A stretch of DNA of 64,000 nt. It comes from Bacteroidales bacterium (lineage in GTDB: Bacteria; Bacteroidota; Bacteroidia; Bacteroidales; WCHB1-69). Position 1 is the first letter of the stretch. Each line of letters begins with the position of its first letter. The notes beneath the pieces are model-generated. The model saw only the letters and a list, made by a program, of their open reading frames with translations, was not told the origin of the DNA and did no database searches. Shown here in pieces: positions 28,097 through 37,488 of this stretch. The translations under genes and the position numbers were made by a program. The stretch is from assembly GCA_017554325.1 (NCBI GenBank), contig JAFZIP010000005.1:1-64000 (forward strand), written 5' to 3'.

Positions 28097-28340
28097 GAAT
28101 AGATTAGAAGATTAGAGATTAGAAGATTAGAGATTATCGATTTAGGTAATAGTTTTCCTTGAGCAGCCCCGTTAGGGGCAAGAGCTTGGTAGAAATAATA
28201 GATTATAGATTAGGGGTGAGAGATATTAAGGCTCAAAAAAGTACACCTCCTATTGTAGATTTTACGAATGAGCGAGTGCAGAGGAAAAGCAGGCTTGCCT
28301 GCAACGGGTGATCGTAGTTTGGGATAGTGAATGGACAAAA
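28097..28340. repeat. Intergenic mosaic of short repeats and hairpins
   Basis: No gene. It begins 4 bp after the sugar transferase stop with GATTAGA/GATTAGAG repeats (28101-28135, echo at 28199-28215). It also holds CCCCGTTAGGGG (28158-28169), a small palindrome-like motif next to AGAGCTTGGTAGAAA, and a perfect hairpin GCAGGC-TT-GCCTGC (28289-28302). The pieces look like extragenic repeat elements. Confidence 0.6.
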
Positions 28341-28368
28341 AAAAGAGATGCTTTCGCATCTCTTTTTT
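28341..28368. terminator. Terminator between the sugar transferase and pyrophosphatase genes
   Basis: GAGATGC (28345-28351), loop TTTC, GCATCTC (28356-28362), flanked by A-run and T-run; usable in both directions. Confidence 0.85.
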
Positions 28369-28391
28369 TAATTCGAAAATCGTATTTGCTA

Positions 28392-30614
28392 TTACAGCAA
28401 GTGGCAAGCTACGGTAAGGCCGGCCATCACGATGGAGACCATGCTCATCAACTTGATGAGGATGTTCAGAGACGGACCGGAGGTATCCTTGAAAGGATCG
28501 CCCACGGTGTCACCCACCACGGTAGCTTTGTGGTTATCAGAACCCTTGCCGCCAAAGTTGCCTTCTTCGACATACTTCTTGGCATTGTCCCATGCACCAC
28601 CAGCGTTGGCCATGAAGATAGCCAGCACAAAGCCTGCGCCAAGGCCACCCACGAGCAGACCGAGTACGCCGGCCACGCCGAGGATAAGACCCGTACAGAT
28701 GGGAGCCAAAATAGCGAGGATGGAAGGCAGCAACATTTCATGTTGAGCACCCTTAGTGGAGATAGCCACACAACGAGCATAATCAGGTGTACCCTCACCG
28801 GTGAGGATGCCCTTGATCTCGTGGAACTGGCGACGAACTTCCTCCACCATCTTCTGTGCAGCGCGACCCACAGCATTCATCGTGAGACCGCAGAACAGGA
28901 AGGCCATCATGGAGCCGATGAAGACACCCACGAGCACTTTCGGGTTCATCAGGGAAACATTGTAGTAATCCATAAAGTCAATCAAAGAAGCATTTGCAGT
29001 TTCCACCACGCGGTTGCCAAGGTCGAGCGTGTCAGTGCCGATACGCACGAGAGCAATCTTGATTTCTTCCACATAGGAAGCGAGCAGTGCGAGGGCGGTC
29101 AAAGCGGCAGAACCGATAGCGAAGCCCTTGCCCGTAGCGGCAGTGGTGTTGCCCAGAGCATCGAGAGCGTCAGTACGCTTGCGGACCTCAGGATCCAAAC
29201 CGCTCATCTCGGCGTTACCACCAGCGTTGTCGGCGATAGGACCGTAAGCGTCAGTAGCCAGCGTAATACCCAGCGTGGAAAGCATACCCACAGCAGCGAT
29301 ACCGATGCCGTACAGACCGAGAGAGAGGTTCTCCGGCGTGAAGGCAATCTGGAAACCGTTAGCACACAAGAAAGCCAAAATGATAGCGATACCGATGGTG
29401 AGCACCGGAATCACGGTGGAAATCATACCCAGACCGATACCGGAAATAATCACAGTAGCAGGACCAGTTTGAGAGGATTCAGCCACTTTCTGAGTGGGTT
29501 TGAAGGATTGGGAAGTGTAATATTCAGTAGATTTACCAATGATGACACCTGCCAGCAAGCCGACCACCACAGAGAGGGAAACGTGCCACCACATATTGTC
29601 CTGAGTACCGAACACCAACGCGAAAATGGCGAAAGTAGCCACTGCGATAAGGATAGCAGCCGTATTGGTACCGCGGCTCAAAGCCTTGAGCAATTGGGTC
29701 ATGTTGGCTTCTTCTTTCGTACGGACGATGAAAATACCGATCACAGAAAGAATCACGCCCACAGCAGCGATCATCATCGGGGCGAGGATGGACTTCATCT
29801 GCATTTCAGCACCGATAGTGGCGAAAGCAGCAGCACCCAGAGCCATGGTAGAGAGGATAGAACCGGCGTAGGACTCATACAAGTCAGCACCCATACCGGC
29901 CACGTCACCCACATTGTCACCCACGTTATCAGCGATGGTAGCGGGGTTGCGCGGGTCGTCCTCAGGGATATTGAATTCAGTTTTGCCCACGAGGTCAGCA
30001 CCCACGTCAGCAGCCTTGGTGTAGATACCGCCGCCCACACGTGCGAAGAGAGCCTGCGTAGAAGCGCCCATACCGAAGGTCAGCATCGTGGTGGTGATAG
30101 TGGTCAAAGTAGCATGCTCACCCACCATCTCCAGCAGTCCTGTATGATAGAGTACCAGGAACCAAGCGGAAACGTCGAGCAGAGCCAAACCGACGACGGT
30201 CAAGCCCATGACGGCGCCACTACGGAAAGCCACCTGCAAGCCTTTGTTCAGGCTCTGGCGTGCGCCATTGGCGGTACGTGCAGAAGCATACGTGGCAGTC
30301 TTCATGCCAAGGAAGCCGGCCAAACCGGAGAAGAAACCGCCGGTCAGGAAGGCGAACCACACCACACCATTCTGGAGGTGGAAAATAGACATGATCAAGA
30401 ACAGCACGGCGAGGATGACGAACACGATGCCCACCACCTTGTATTGCTGTTTCAGGTAAGCCATAGCGCCCTTGCGGACGTGAGAGGCGATTTCGCGCAT
30501 AGTGGGAGTACCTTCATCTTCCTTCAGCATTCTGCGATAGAAGAAGAACGCAAAACCCAATGCGACGATGGATGCGCAAAACACGATCCATACATACTTT
30601 ACTAAGTTTTCCAT
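28392..30614 (-). CDS. hppA: Membrane-bound pyrophosphatase (ion-pumping, K+-dependent type)
   Basis: 740 residues, about 16 transmembrane helices. Hydrolyses pyrophosphate to pump Na+ and/or H+ across the inner membrane. Substrate/metal motifs: [36 protein letters not shown] (about residue 215) and the second Asp-rich site ([16 protein letters not shown], then [16 protein letters not shown]). The sequence [10 protein letters not shown] has Ala where K+-independent enzymes carry Lys, so it should be K+-stimulated, as in the Na+-pumping class (family knowledge). Monocistronic between a terminator and its own promoter. Confidence 0.96.
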   Translation of the reverse strand: MENLVKYVWIVFCASIVALGFAFFFYRRMLKEDEGTPTMREIASHVRKGAMAYLKQQYKVVGIVFVILAVLFLIMSIFHLQNGVVWFAFLTGGFFSGLAGFLGMKTATYASARTANGARQSLNKGLQVAFRSGAVMGLTVVGLALLDVSAWFLVLYHTGLLEMVGEHATLTTITTTMLTFGMGASTQALFARVGGGIYTKAADVGADLVGKTEFNIPEDDPRNPATIADNVGDNVGDVAGMGADLYESYAGSILSTMALGAAAFATIGAEMQMKSILAPMMIAAVGVILSVIGIFIVRTKEEANMTQLLKALSRGTNTAAILIAVATFAIFALVFGTQDNMWWHVSLSVVVGLLAGVIIGKSTEYYTSQSFKPTQKVAESSQTGPATVIISGIGLGMISTVIPVLTIGIAIILAFLCANGFQIAFTPENLSLGLYGIGIAAVGMLSTLGITLATDAYGPIADNAGGNAEMSGLDPEVRKRTDALDALGNTTAATGKGFAIGSAALTALALLASYVEEIKIALVRIGTDTLDLGNRVVETANASLIDFMDYYNVSLMNPKVLVGVFIGSMMAFLFCGLTMNAVGRAAQKMVEEVRRQFHEIKGILTGEGTPDYARCVAISTKGAQHEMLLPSILAILAPICTGLILGVAGVLGLLVGGLGAGFVLAIFMANAGGAWDNAKKYVEEGNFGGKGSDNHKATVVGDTVGDPFKDTSGPSLNILIKLMSMVSIVMAGLTVACHLL

Positions 30615-30680
30615 AAGTAAAAATTTAAGTTATTAATATAAAGAGATTTAGTTAATAAATTCCGTTTTTTAAACAAACTG

Positions 30681-30708
30681 CAAAAATATAAAAAATTGTG
30701 TAATTTTG
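30681..30708. promoter_or_regulatory. Divergent -7 elements: hppA (minus) and hemW (plus)
   Basis: TATTTTTG on the minus strand (30681-30688) faces hppA; TAATTTTG on the plus strand (30701-30708) faces hemW, about 160 bp before its ATG. Confidence 0.55.
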
Positions 30709-30760
30709 CATTTCTTCATTTTGAGAAAATGACTGGCATCTACATTTACATTTACATTCA

Positions 30761-30833
30761 TATTACTACCCTGGCCTTCGGCCACCAATATTACTACCCC
30801 GGCCTTCGGCCACCCCTTCTAAAATAGAAGGGG
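30761..30833. repeat. Two 26-bp direct repeats plus a 9-bp-stem hairpin in the hemW leader
   Basis: TATTACTACCCYGGCCTTCG continuing GCCACC occurs at 30761-30786 and 30789-30814 with one difference; each contains a GGCC-TTC-GGCC hairpin. CCCCTTCTA (30813-30821) and TAGAAGGGG (30825-30833) form a perfect stem. The upstream flank has ACATTT microrepeats and the downstream flank CTCTAAA heptamers. Confidence 0.75.
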
Positions 30834-30866
30834 ATTTATTCTCTCATCTCTAAACTCTAAACCCTA

Positions 30867-31985
30867 ATGATTTACTTGCATATTCCCTTTTGCAAAAGCA
30901 AATGCGTCTATTGCGGTTTCTATTCCATAGCGAATCTGCATGGAAAAGAATTGTATTTGGACGCGCTGGGAAAAGAAATTGCGTTGCGCCGGGATTATCT
31001 TGACTGCAAGCCCATCACCACCATCTATTTCGGCGGTGGCACGCCCAGCCTCCTTTCGGTCAGCGAACTGGAGAACATCTTGCGCCTGCTGGGCGACCGC
31101 TTCGACCTCGGCCAAGTGGTCGAAATGACCTTGGAGGCCAATCCCGAGCAGCTTACAGCGGAATACTGCCGCGGACTGCGCGCACTGGGATTCAACAGAC
31201 TGAGCATCGGGGTACAGTCGTTCCAAGACCCCGTGCTGCGATTCATGGGGCGGCGGCACACGGCAGAAGAGGCCATGAAGGCCGTGGACAACGCTGCCGC
31301 CGCCTTCGACAACCTCTCCCTTGATCTCATTTACGGGGTTTCGGAGCGCGACAACGCGCACTGGCGCCAGGACCTGCGCACCGCCCTTTCATTGCCTATT
31401 CGCCATCTCTCCTGCTATGCGCTCACGCCGGAGGAAAACTCCATCCTCTACAAGCAGATTGAGCGCCGGAGCCACGCACCTGTGGATGACGACCTCGCCG
31501 CGCAACAATACCAAATCCTGCTCGACACACTCCCCCACTCCGCTTTGCAGCAGTACGAGATTTCCAACTTTGCCGTGCCGGGCTTCGAGTCGAAGCACAA
31601 CTCCTCCTATTGGAACCACACGCCATACCTCGGACTGGGTCCTTCGGCGCACTCCTTTGACGGCCACAGCCGCCAGTGGAATCCCGCCAATCTCAAGCAA
31701 TACTGCGACAACATGGCCCAAGGCACCCCATGCGAGGAGCGCGAGACCCTGACCGACGACGACCTCTACAATGAGACGTTGCTGCTGGGCCTGCGCACGC
31801 GCGCGGGCGTGGACCTCAACGCCGTGGCCAGCCGCTTTGGAGGCACCCGCCGCGAAGAACTGGAATTGCACTTCCGCACGCACGTCGCGCCGGAGCACTA
31901 CCACATAGAAAAAGACCGGCTCTGTCTTACAGCAACCGGTCTTTGGTTCGCCGACGGCATCGCGCAGTCGGCCTTCTTGGTATAG
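30867..31985 (+). CDS. hemW: HemW-like radical SAM protein
   Basis: 372 residues. Begins YLHIPFCKSKCVYCGFYS: the CxxxCxxC ligands of the SAM-binding [4Fe-4S] cluster with the family-typical flanks. FGGGTPS (SAM contact), EANPEQLT and RLSIGVQSFQDPVLRFMGR are characteristic, and the C-terminal HemN-like domain is present. Annotated in most genomes as coproporphyrinogen III oxidase-like, but HemW is a heme-binding chaperone-like protein rather than the oxidase. The stop is 12 bp from the stop of the opposing gene. Confidence 0.88.
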   Translation: MIYLHIPFCKSKCVYCGFYSIANLHGKELYLDALGKEIALRRDYLDCKPITTIYFGGGTPSLLSVSELENILRLLGDRFDLGQVVEMTLEANPEQLTAEYCRGLRALGFNRLSIGVQSFQDPVLRFMGRRHTAEEAMKAVDNAAAAFDNLSLDLIYGVSERDNAHWRQDLRTALSLPIRHLSCYALTPEENSILYKQIERRSHAPVDDDLAAQQYQILLDTLPHSALQQYEISNFAVPGFESKHNSSYWNHTPYLGLGPSAHSFDGHSRQWNPANLKQYCDNMAQGTPCEERETLTDDDLYNETLLLGLRTRAGVDLNAVASRFGGTRREELELHFRTHVAPEHYHIEKDRLCLTATGLWFADGIAQSAFLV

Positions 31986-31997
31986 TCTATTCTCGTT

Positions 31998-33743
31998 CTA
32001 GAACCTATATCCTACATTAAATGAAACATTGAAATAGAGATGCGTGGGAGAGGTGGTCGGGAATGTCGTCATCACTTTTCCATCCGCATCTAACAATGGT
32101 TGTCCGTTATTATCCAGCACAGGTGATGCTATCAGACTTTGATACTTGGCCTTGTAGCCACCGAGCGTCAGATCCGTGAAGAAATAGAGTTTCTTCACAA
32201 TGGTGGTAGCACCTAATCTCAAGGTAGCACCTGCGCCACACTTGTCGCCATTCCAATGCTGTTGATAATTCTCCGCTAATTTCTTATTCACTCCCCCATA
32301 GTTGGGTGAGGCTGTCTGGAATCTCAAATCCAAGGCAGTACCCAGCATGAATGTGGTGTTATTTTCATAATCGCCGAATATGAACAGCGGGCCTGCATGC
32401 ACATGTGTGGGGCCTCCGAAGCAATATTTGAGGGAGAGCATGCCGCCGATAGCAGCCTTCTCCTTCGGGACGGCAAAATCAAAACCAGCACCTACCCCCA
32501 CATAGAAGATGGGTCGCATGGCAGAAGCGTATTCAAACACTGCCGCTCCGTTCACACCCCAGAAGTTCTTCTTGGTGCGGGTAACGGGCTTAGGTTCTGG
32601 AGCCTGTGTTTGTTTGGGTTCGGCTACAGGAGTCTTCTTAGGGGCGGCCTCCGTGCCGTCACCTAATGTCCAACGGATCTTACCCCGATAGGCGGCGGGT
32701 ACGTAGCAAGTCACGTTCTGCCAGCGTTTCATCAATTCCTTGGCCATGTTCTCAAACTGGGACTCCAACTGGTTGAAGTCTTCCAACAGGAACGGGCTTT
32801 CAGAAGCCAGCCCTTTGAAAACAGCCTGGTAGAGCTGGTTGTCCTCGGCCACGTCATTGCCTTTGATGGCAATCACGTAGCTTTTCAGTTCCTTGCCTCC
32901 GATAAGTTTGTCCACCACATTGTCGCGCACATACTGGAAGTACGGATTATCCAATCCTTTGTCAGGGATACCGATGCGCTCGTCGGAAGAGTGGTTGTCA
33001 TAACCGTCGGTGAAGGACACCATGCAAGCATAGTCATATTTCTCGCGGTCTTCCGAGCTCATGGCTGAAACATAATTACCAATCATGTCGGAGCCTTTGT
33101 GCATGGCATAATATAAAGATGTATTATTATATAACGTAAGACTGTGGATAAACTGGATCATGGACGACTTGGTGCTGGCGGTGAGCGGCTGGATGTCGAG
33201 CACCATCTTGTCGGTGTTGCTCATGGTGTTGAAGCCGATGATACCGAGGCGCACGCTGCCGTTGGGCGAAGCATTGTACATCACATCTATGAACTTGATA
33301 GCCGCATTTTGCAATTTGGCGAAGTTGACCTCACCGAGGGAGGTGCTGCAGTCGAGGATGAGCATCACCACCATCACGCCGTCGGTCTTGAACTGCTGCT
33401 GGGCATCCTTCACCTCGCTGTCGCGTTGCCATTTATACTCATTGCCGTCGTATTGCCATTTCCAGAACTTGAGTCCCTCTGCGAAGCCGCCGGGATAGTC
33501 AGTCTGAGCTTTCTCGAAAGCAAAAGAGATGGACTCGTCGTCTTCCACATGGCCCACAATCTTATCGACCGGGGAAAAGGTGATGCCCTTGGAGGTGATA
33601 TTGGAGAGGGTATAGACGAACTGGTTGTTATCGCCGCGACTGATCTCATAGTCGCCCTCGATATAATATTTGGCATTCTCCGCCTGAGAAAATGCGGAAA
33701 AACATGCCAGAATTCCGATGATGACACAAAGTAACTTTTTCAT
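31998..33743 (-). CDS. Exported von Willebrand A domain protein fused to an outer-membrane barrel-like domain
   Basis: 581 residues from ATG 33743 (signal peptide MKKLLCVIIG... ending SAFSQ). The frame stays open upstream to 33830, but that adds a non-signal extension containing the promoter. A vWA domain (about residues 120-380) has the metal site DCSTS (131-135). A Pro/Lys-rich linker (about residues 390-425) leads to a C-terminal domain with beta-strand pattern ending HLYFNVSFNVGYRF, typical of OM barrels. Probably a surface or periplasmic binding protein anchored in the OM. Function unknown. Confidence 0.8.
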   Translation of the reverse strand: MKKLLCVIIGILACFSAFSQAENAKYYIEGDYEISRGDNNQFVYTLSNITSKGITFSPVDKIVGHVEDDESISFAFEKAQTDYPGGFAEGLKFWKWQYDGNEYKWQRDSEVKDAQQQFKTDGVMVVMLILDCSTSLGEVNFAKLQNAAIKFIDVMYNASPNGSVRLGIIGFNTMSNTDKMVLDIQPLTASTKSSMIQFIHSLTLYNNTSLYYAMHKGSDMIGNYVSAMSSEDREKYDYACMVSFTDGYDNHSSDERIGIPDKGLDNPYFQYVRDNVVDKLIGGKELKSYVIAIKGNDVAEDNQLYQAVFKGLASESPFLLEDFNQLESQFENMAKELMKRWQNVTCYVPAAYRGKIRWTLGDGTEAAPKKTPVAEPKQTQAPEPKPVTRTKKNFWGVNGAAVFEYASAMRPIFYVGVGAGFDFAVPKEKAAIGGMLSLKYCFGGPTHVHAGPLFIFGDYENNTTFMLGTALDLRFQTASPNYGGVNKKLAENYQQHWNGDKCGAGATLRLGATTIVKKLYFFTDLTLGGYKAKYQSLIASPVLDNNGQPLLDADGKVMTTFPTTSPTHLYFNVSFNVGYRF

Positions 33744-33810
33744 GACAAAAAAATTTGATATAATAACTCCGTTTGGGGTTTTATATTGCAAGTACACTGA
33801 ATCAATATTG

Positions 33811-33818
33811 CAAAAATA
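33811..33818 (-). promoter_or_regulatory. -7 element TATTTTTG for the vWA/barrel gene
   Basis: Reverse complement TATTTTTGCAA, 68 bp before ATG 33743; supports the internal start. Confidence 0.6.
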
Positions 33819-33910
33819 CGAAATCAACATACGCCATTCTCCACGAAAAGAAATAGTTTTTAACCGTCATTTGTCAATTTTTGTATCTTCGCAGCCCAAA
33901 AATTATCACA

Positions 33911-35527
33911 ATGAAATCCGTAAAAATTCTTCTATTGATGGCTTGCTGCTGCCTATTGATTTGCAGCTGCCAAAAGCCCAATGTCATCGTCATCATCCCG
34001 GAGCCGGTGGAATGCACGCCCAAAAGCGGCAACTTCACCATCGACAACGAGACATACCTCTGCTTCGAGAACCTGGGGGCGAAGACCGGCGACTTCTCCA
34101 AAATCATCCATGACACCTACCGCCAGACTTTCAAGATGAAGCCAAACCTGGGTGACAAGAGCAGTAGCCACAGGAACTACATTCTCTTTGAAATCAACAA
34201 GAAGGAGGACAAGGAAATCGGTAAGGAGGGCTACACGCTCACAGTGAAACGCAGCCATATCATCGCCAAGGCCAACACAACAGCAGGACTGTTCTACGCC
34301 TTCCAGACCATCCGACAAATGGCATACCTTGACCAGCTTACAGACTCGAAAGAGTTTCACATCCCCTGCGCCAAGATCACCGACCACCCGCGTTTTGCCT
34401 ACCGCGGCGCACACCTTGACGTTTCTCGGCACTTCTTTGACGTGAATTTCGTGAAACGCTATATTGACCTGATGGCCGCATACAAGCTCAACAAGTTCCA
34501 CTGGCACCTGACCGACGACCACGGCTGGCGTATCCAAATTGACCAATACCCGGGCCTCACCACCATCGGCGCGTGGCGCCCCGAACGCACCAGCTGGGAC
34601 ACCCTGCATCCGGTGCAGCCTGACGAGCCGGCCACCTACGGCGGATACTACACCAAAGCCCAAATCCGCGACATCATTGAATACGCGGCGGCACGCCACA
34701 TCGATATCATCCCCGAAATCGAAATACCCGGCCACTGCAGCGCCATTCTCGCCACCTACCCACAGTACGCATGCGACGACTACCCATACACCGTGGCCGT
34801 TGGTCCCTACTGGCCACCGAAGGCCATTTTATGCGCCGGAAACGACGACGTCATTACCTTCTACAAAAACGTACTCAAGGAAGTGGCAGAACTTTTCCCC
34901 TACCCTCTCATCCACATCGGCGGCGACGAGGCTTTCAACGACAACTGGCAGGTTTGCCCCAAATGCCAGCAACGCATCCAGGACAAAAAACTGGCCGACG
35001 AGACTGCCCTCCAGCAATGGATGATGAATGAGATGGAACAATATCTGAAACAGTTCGGCAAGACGGCTATCATGTGGGACGATATCGTGTCAGACGACAT
35101 GGTAAACCAGTGCGACGTGATGTGCTGGCAAAGCCCTGACGTGGCCAAAACAGCAGCCAAGCATGGCAACGACGTCATCCTCTGTCCCACCAGCCATTGC
35201 TATTTCAACTACTACCAAGGCGATCCTGAAAAAGAGCCGCTGGCCATGACGGGATTAGTGACCTTGGAAAAAGCATACAGTTTCGATCCCATGCCTGATG
35301 GTTTAACCGAAGCACAAGCCAAACACATCCTGGGCGGCCAGTGCAACCTCTGGACAGAGTTCATCAACACGCCTGAACAGGCCGAATATATGCTTTTGCC
35401 CAGACTCTGCGCGCTCTCCGAGTGCGTCTGGACTCCGCTCGACAAAAAGGATTTCAAGAATTTTTCCAAAAGATTGTCCTTCCACCGCCAGTACCTGATC
35501 AAATCAGGATACCACTGCCACGAATAG
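33911..35527 (+). CDS. Beta-N-acetylhexosaminidase lipoprotein (GH20)
   Basis: 538 residues. Lipobox LICSC near residue 20. A GH20b-like N-terminal domain (about 25-150) and a TIM barrel from ITDHPRFAYRGAHLDVSRHF follow. KFHWHLTDDHGWRIQIDQYP and HIGGDEAFN (about residue 338) carry the catalytic Asp-Glu pair. It removes terminal GlcNAc/GalNAc from glycans at the cell surface or in the periplasm. ATG 33911 gives the lipoprotein signal; the frame is open 10 codons further upstream over a TATCTTCG -7-like element (33884-33891). Only 3 bp separate its stop from the opposing gene. Confidence 0.93.
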   Translation: MKSVKILLLMACCCLLICSCQKPNVIVIIPEPVECTPKSGNFTIDNETYLCFENLGAKTGDFSKIIHDTYRQTFKMKPNLGDKSSSHRNYILFEINKKEDKEIGKEGYTLTVKRSHIIAKANTTAGLFYAFQTIRQMAYLDQLTDSKEFHIPCAKITDHPRFAYRGAHLDVSRHFFDVNFVKRYIDLMAAYKLNKFHWHLTDDHGWRIQIDQYPGLTTIGAWRPERTSWDTLHPVQPDEPATYGGYYTKAQIRDIIEYAAARHIDIIPEIEIPGHCSAILATYPQYACDDYPYTVAVGPYWPPKAILCAGNDDVITFYKNVLKEVAELFPYPLIHIGGDEAFNDNWQVCPKCQQRIQDKKLADETALQQWMMNEMEQYLKQFGKTAIMWDDIVSDDMVNQCDVMCWQSPDVAKTAAKHGNDVILCPTSHCYFNYYQGDPEKEPLAMTGLVTLEKAYSFDPMPDGLTEAQAKHILGGQCNLWTEFINTPEQAEYMLLPRLCALSECVWTPLDKKDFKNFSKRLSFHRQYLIKSGYHCHE

Positions 35528-35530
35528 CGA

Positions 35531-36595
35531 CTATTTATTCGCCGGGAAGAACGGTGAATTACGATAATAATCGAATCCAAGATCCTTGGTGAAAACACCT
35601 TGCACTAAGGAATCTTCATTGTGATCCATAGGACTGAATTGCAGATTCCGGTAACACGTGTTGCGGGAAGTCAAAATGCCATACGCATCCTTGTCATCCG
35701 ACACAAAGTTGGTGTATTCCAATCTGTTTTGGACGATGCTGCTGCTTGGATGGGAAACATTGTAATAATCCAGATAGGTCTTGCCCGCTGCCCAAACCTG
35801 CAATTGAATGCAATTGTATGGCACTCCACTGATAGCATCGATATAGCGTGTCACATTTTCATCAGGTTCCAGATTCTGAGCAAGAAGCTTGTAAAAAGTA
35901 TTGGGCACAAATCCGATATAAGAGACCTCTCCTGTCGTAGTGGAACGAACAAAATCGGCGTTCAGTTTCTTGCTGATTACCTTGTGTGCGACAGCACCCG
36001 TATTCTTATTCACCTCTACATAATAAAAGTGCAAATACAAATCGTATGCAGCAGCATTGGATGCGGCATAGAACTTGATTGTGGATGCCTTGTCCGAATT
36101 CATATTCCACGACTGTTGCGGATTTTTGACTGAAAAATCCCCCACTATAGGGGTCTCAGCATACACTTCCTTGCCACTGTTCACATGCTTGATGACCAGG
36201 CGGTAGGAGTTTTCAACATCCAATTTCCATGTGGAATAATACAACAGTTGCTTGGGGTATGCAAAATATCCACTCTGCCGTGGCACACTTGTCGTAGTGT
36301 CCAGGATGGCAGTCCGCAACAATGTACCGTTCTCGGATCGTTCCTCCAGTCTGACTTCTATGGAATCCACCGGGTAATAGATATTATTCCAGTCCATAGC
36401 AGCCTCGTATGCATTATCTTCTGTCAGGTAACCCTTGTATATTTTAAAATAATGTATGGTATCCTTCTGATTCAGGATAGCATAGGTAAATGTGATATCC
36501 TTGTAATCTGCCATGAGATTCAACTTTTTGTCACAGGAGGTCATCATCACCATGACAACGGCTGAAAGGATCAGAAATGCTGATTTTATACGCAT
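35531..36595 (-). CDS. Lipoprotein of unknown function, 354 aa
   Basis: Lipobox MMTSC with Cys at about residue 21. The mature part is beta-rich (FTYAILNQKDTIHYFKIYKGYL, YRLVIKHVNSGKEVYAETPIVGDF, FYKLLAQNLEPDENVTRYI) and faintly resembles DUF4249-type Bacteroidota lipoproteins with an N-terminal Ig-like half. Low certainty. It lies 14 bp downstream of the PorT-like barrel gene on the same strand, so the two are likely an OM protein/lipoprotein pair. Confidence 0.7.
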   Translation of the reverse strand: MRIKSAFLILSAVVMVMMTSCDKKLNLMADYKDITFTYAILNQKDTIHYFKIYKGYLTEDNAYEAAMDWNNIYYPVDSIEVRLEERSENGTLLRTAILDTTTSVPRQSGYFAYPKQLLYYSTWKLDVENSYRLVIKHVNSGKEVYAETPIVGDFSVKNPQQSWNMNSDKASTIKFYAASNAAAYDLYLHFYYVEVNKNTGAVAHKVISKKLNADFVRSTTTGEVSYIGFVPNTFYKLLAQNLEPDENVTRYIDAISGVPYNCIQLQVWAAGKTYLDYYNVSHPSSSIVQNRLEYTNFVSDDKDAYGILTSRNTCYRNLQFSPMDHNEDSLVQGVFTKDLGFDYYRNSPFFPANK

Positions 36596-36609
36596 AATAA
36601 AAAAATATT

Positions 36610-37410
36610 TTAGTCATAATCCGGGATTTCGCGCACCCATGGAGTGCCGATGCGAGTTCCGTCGTTTTTGGTCTTGGTGTTTCTCACGAATTTCTCATTG
36701 ATGAAATAGGTCAGGCGGAAGGTGAGCACATGGTTTTGCATTTTTCCAACCCAATGGTTGGTAACCTCAAAATCGCCAGAGGAATTGTACTTACCAATGT
36801 CGTAGTCCATTATACGAATGGGTCTCAGCGAGTACTCCCAGCGCACATTGAGCGTCAAGTTCTTGTAGAGGCGCACGCCTGCATCCACAAGAACATTCCA
36901 GTCACTGGTTCTGAATGTACCCGACGTAATGTTAGTAGTGCGTGTGAATCCATTGTACACCTCCTTGGCGCGCACCAAACGGCTCCAAGCAAAGCCGGCT
37001 CCAATAAAACAGCCAGAGCGCATGTCCTCATATCGGAATATGACGGGAATTTGGATATAGTCAAGAGATATGCGGCACTTGACTTTTTCATTGAACGGCA
37101 CATTGCGGTCCACATCCGTGTACATGGAAGGAGCGTACAGTGCGGTGTCAAACGGGTCAAACTTATAGGGGCAATAGGAGCCTTTCTGCACATAGAGCAG
37201 TTCAGCGGAGATGGACATGTTCTGCTTGCGGCCCAATGGGAGCATGACACCGGGGCCGGCGTTCACGCCCACCTTGTAGAATCCGTGCACGTCGTCGCCC
37301 TCGATCTGCGAGAAGTTTGCGCCGGCGGACAGGTATCCGATGAAGCGCTGCGCGTGCGCCGAAGTCAGGGACACCACAATCAGGACCAATATAAAAACAA
37401 TCTTTTTCAT
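36610..37410 (-). CDS. PorT-like outer-membrane beta-barrel protein, 266 aa
   Basis: From ATG 37410: signal peptide VSLTSAHAQ, then RFIGYLSAGANFSQIEGDDVHGFYKVGVNAGPG-type strands, the usual opening of Bacteroidota PorT/OMP_b-brl_2 barrels, and ...AELLYVQKGSY, IQIPVIFRYE, FIGAGFAWS. Eight-strand barrel predicted. An upstream ATG (37470) would read through the rpsA terminator and is rejected. A TATCTTCG element (minus strand, about 37428-37435) could be its promoter. Not necessarily the T9SS PorT itself; PorT-like paralogues are numerous. Confidence 0.78.
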   Translation of the reverse strand: MKKIVFILVLIVVSLTSAHAQRFIGYLSAGANFSQIEGDDVHGFYKVGVNAGPGVMLPLGRKQNMSISAELLYVQKGSYCPYKFDPFDTALYAPSMYTDVDRNVPFNEKVKCRISLDYIQIPVIFRYEDMRSGCFIGAGFAWSRLVRAKEVYNGFTRTTNITSGTFRTSDWNVLVDAGVRLYKNLTLNVRWEYSLRPIRIMDYDIGKYNSSGDFEVTNHWVGKMQNHVLTFRLTYFINEKFVRNTKTKNDGTRIGTPWVREIPDYD

Positions 37411-37444
37411 CTTTTCAAAATTCGGCGGCGAAGATACAAAAAAA

Positions 37445-37467
37445 AGGCGTCCATTTTCAGGACGCCT
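37445..37467 (-). terminator. rpsA terminator
   Basis: AGGCGTCC (37445-37452) and GGACGCCT (37460-37467) form a perfect 8-bp stem; on the minus strand a T-run follows, about 20 bp past the rpsA stop. Confidence 0.88.
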
Positions 37468-37488
37468 CATTATTCGGAAAAAAGATGA

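Noticed and set aside
28392..30605. 765-residue plus-strand open frame opposite hppA
   Set aside because: His/Ser/Glu-rich composition without any domain; the minus strand encodes a fully conserved membrane pyrophosphatase.
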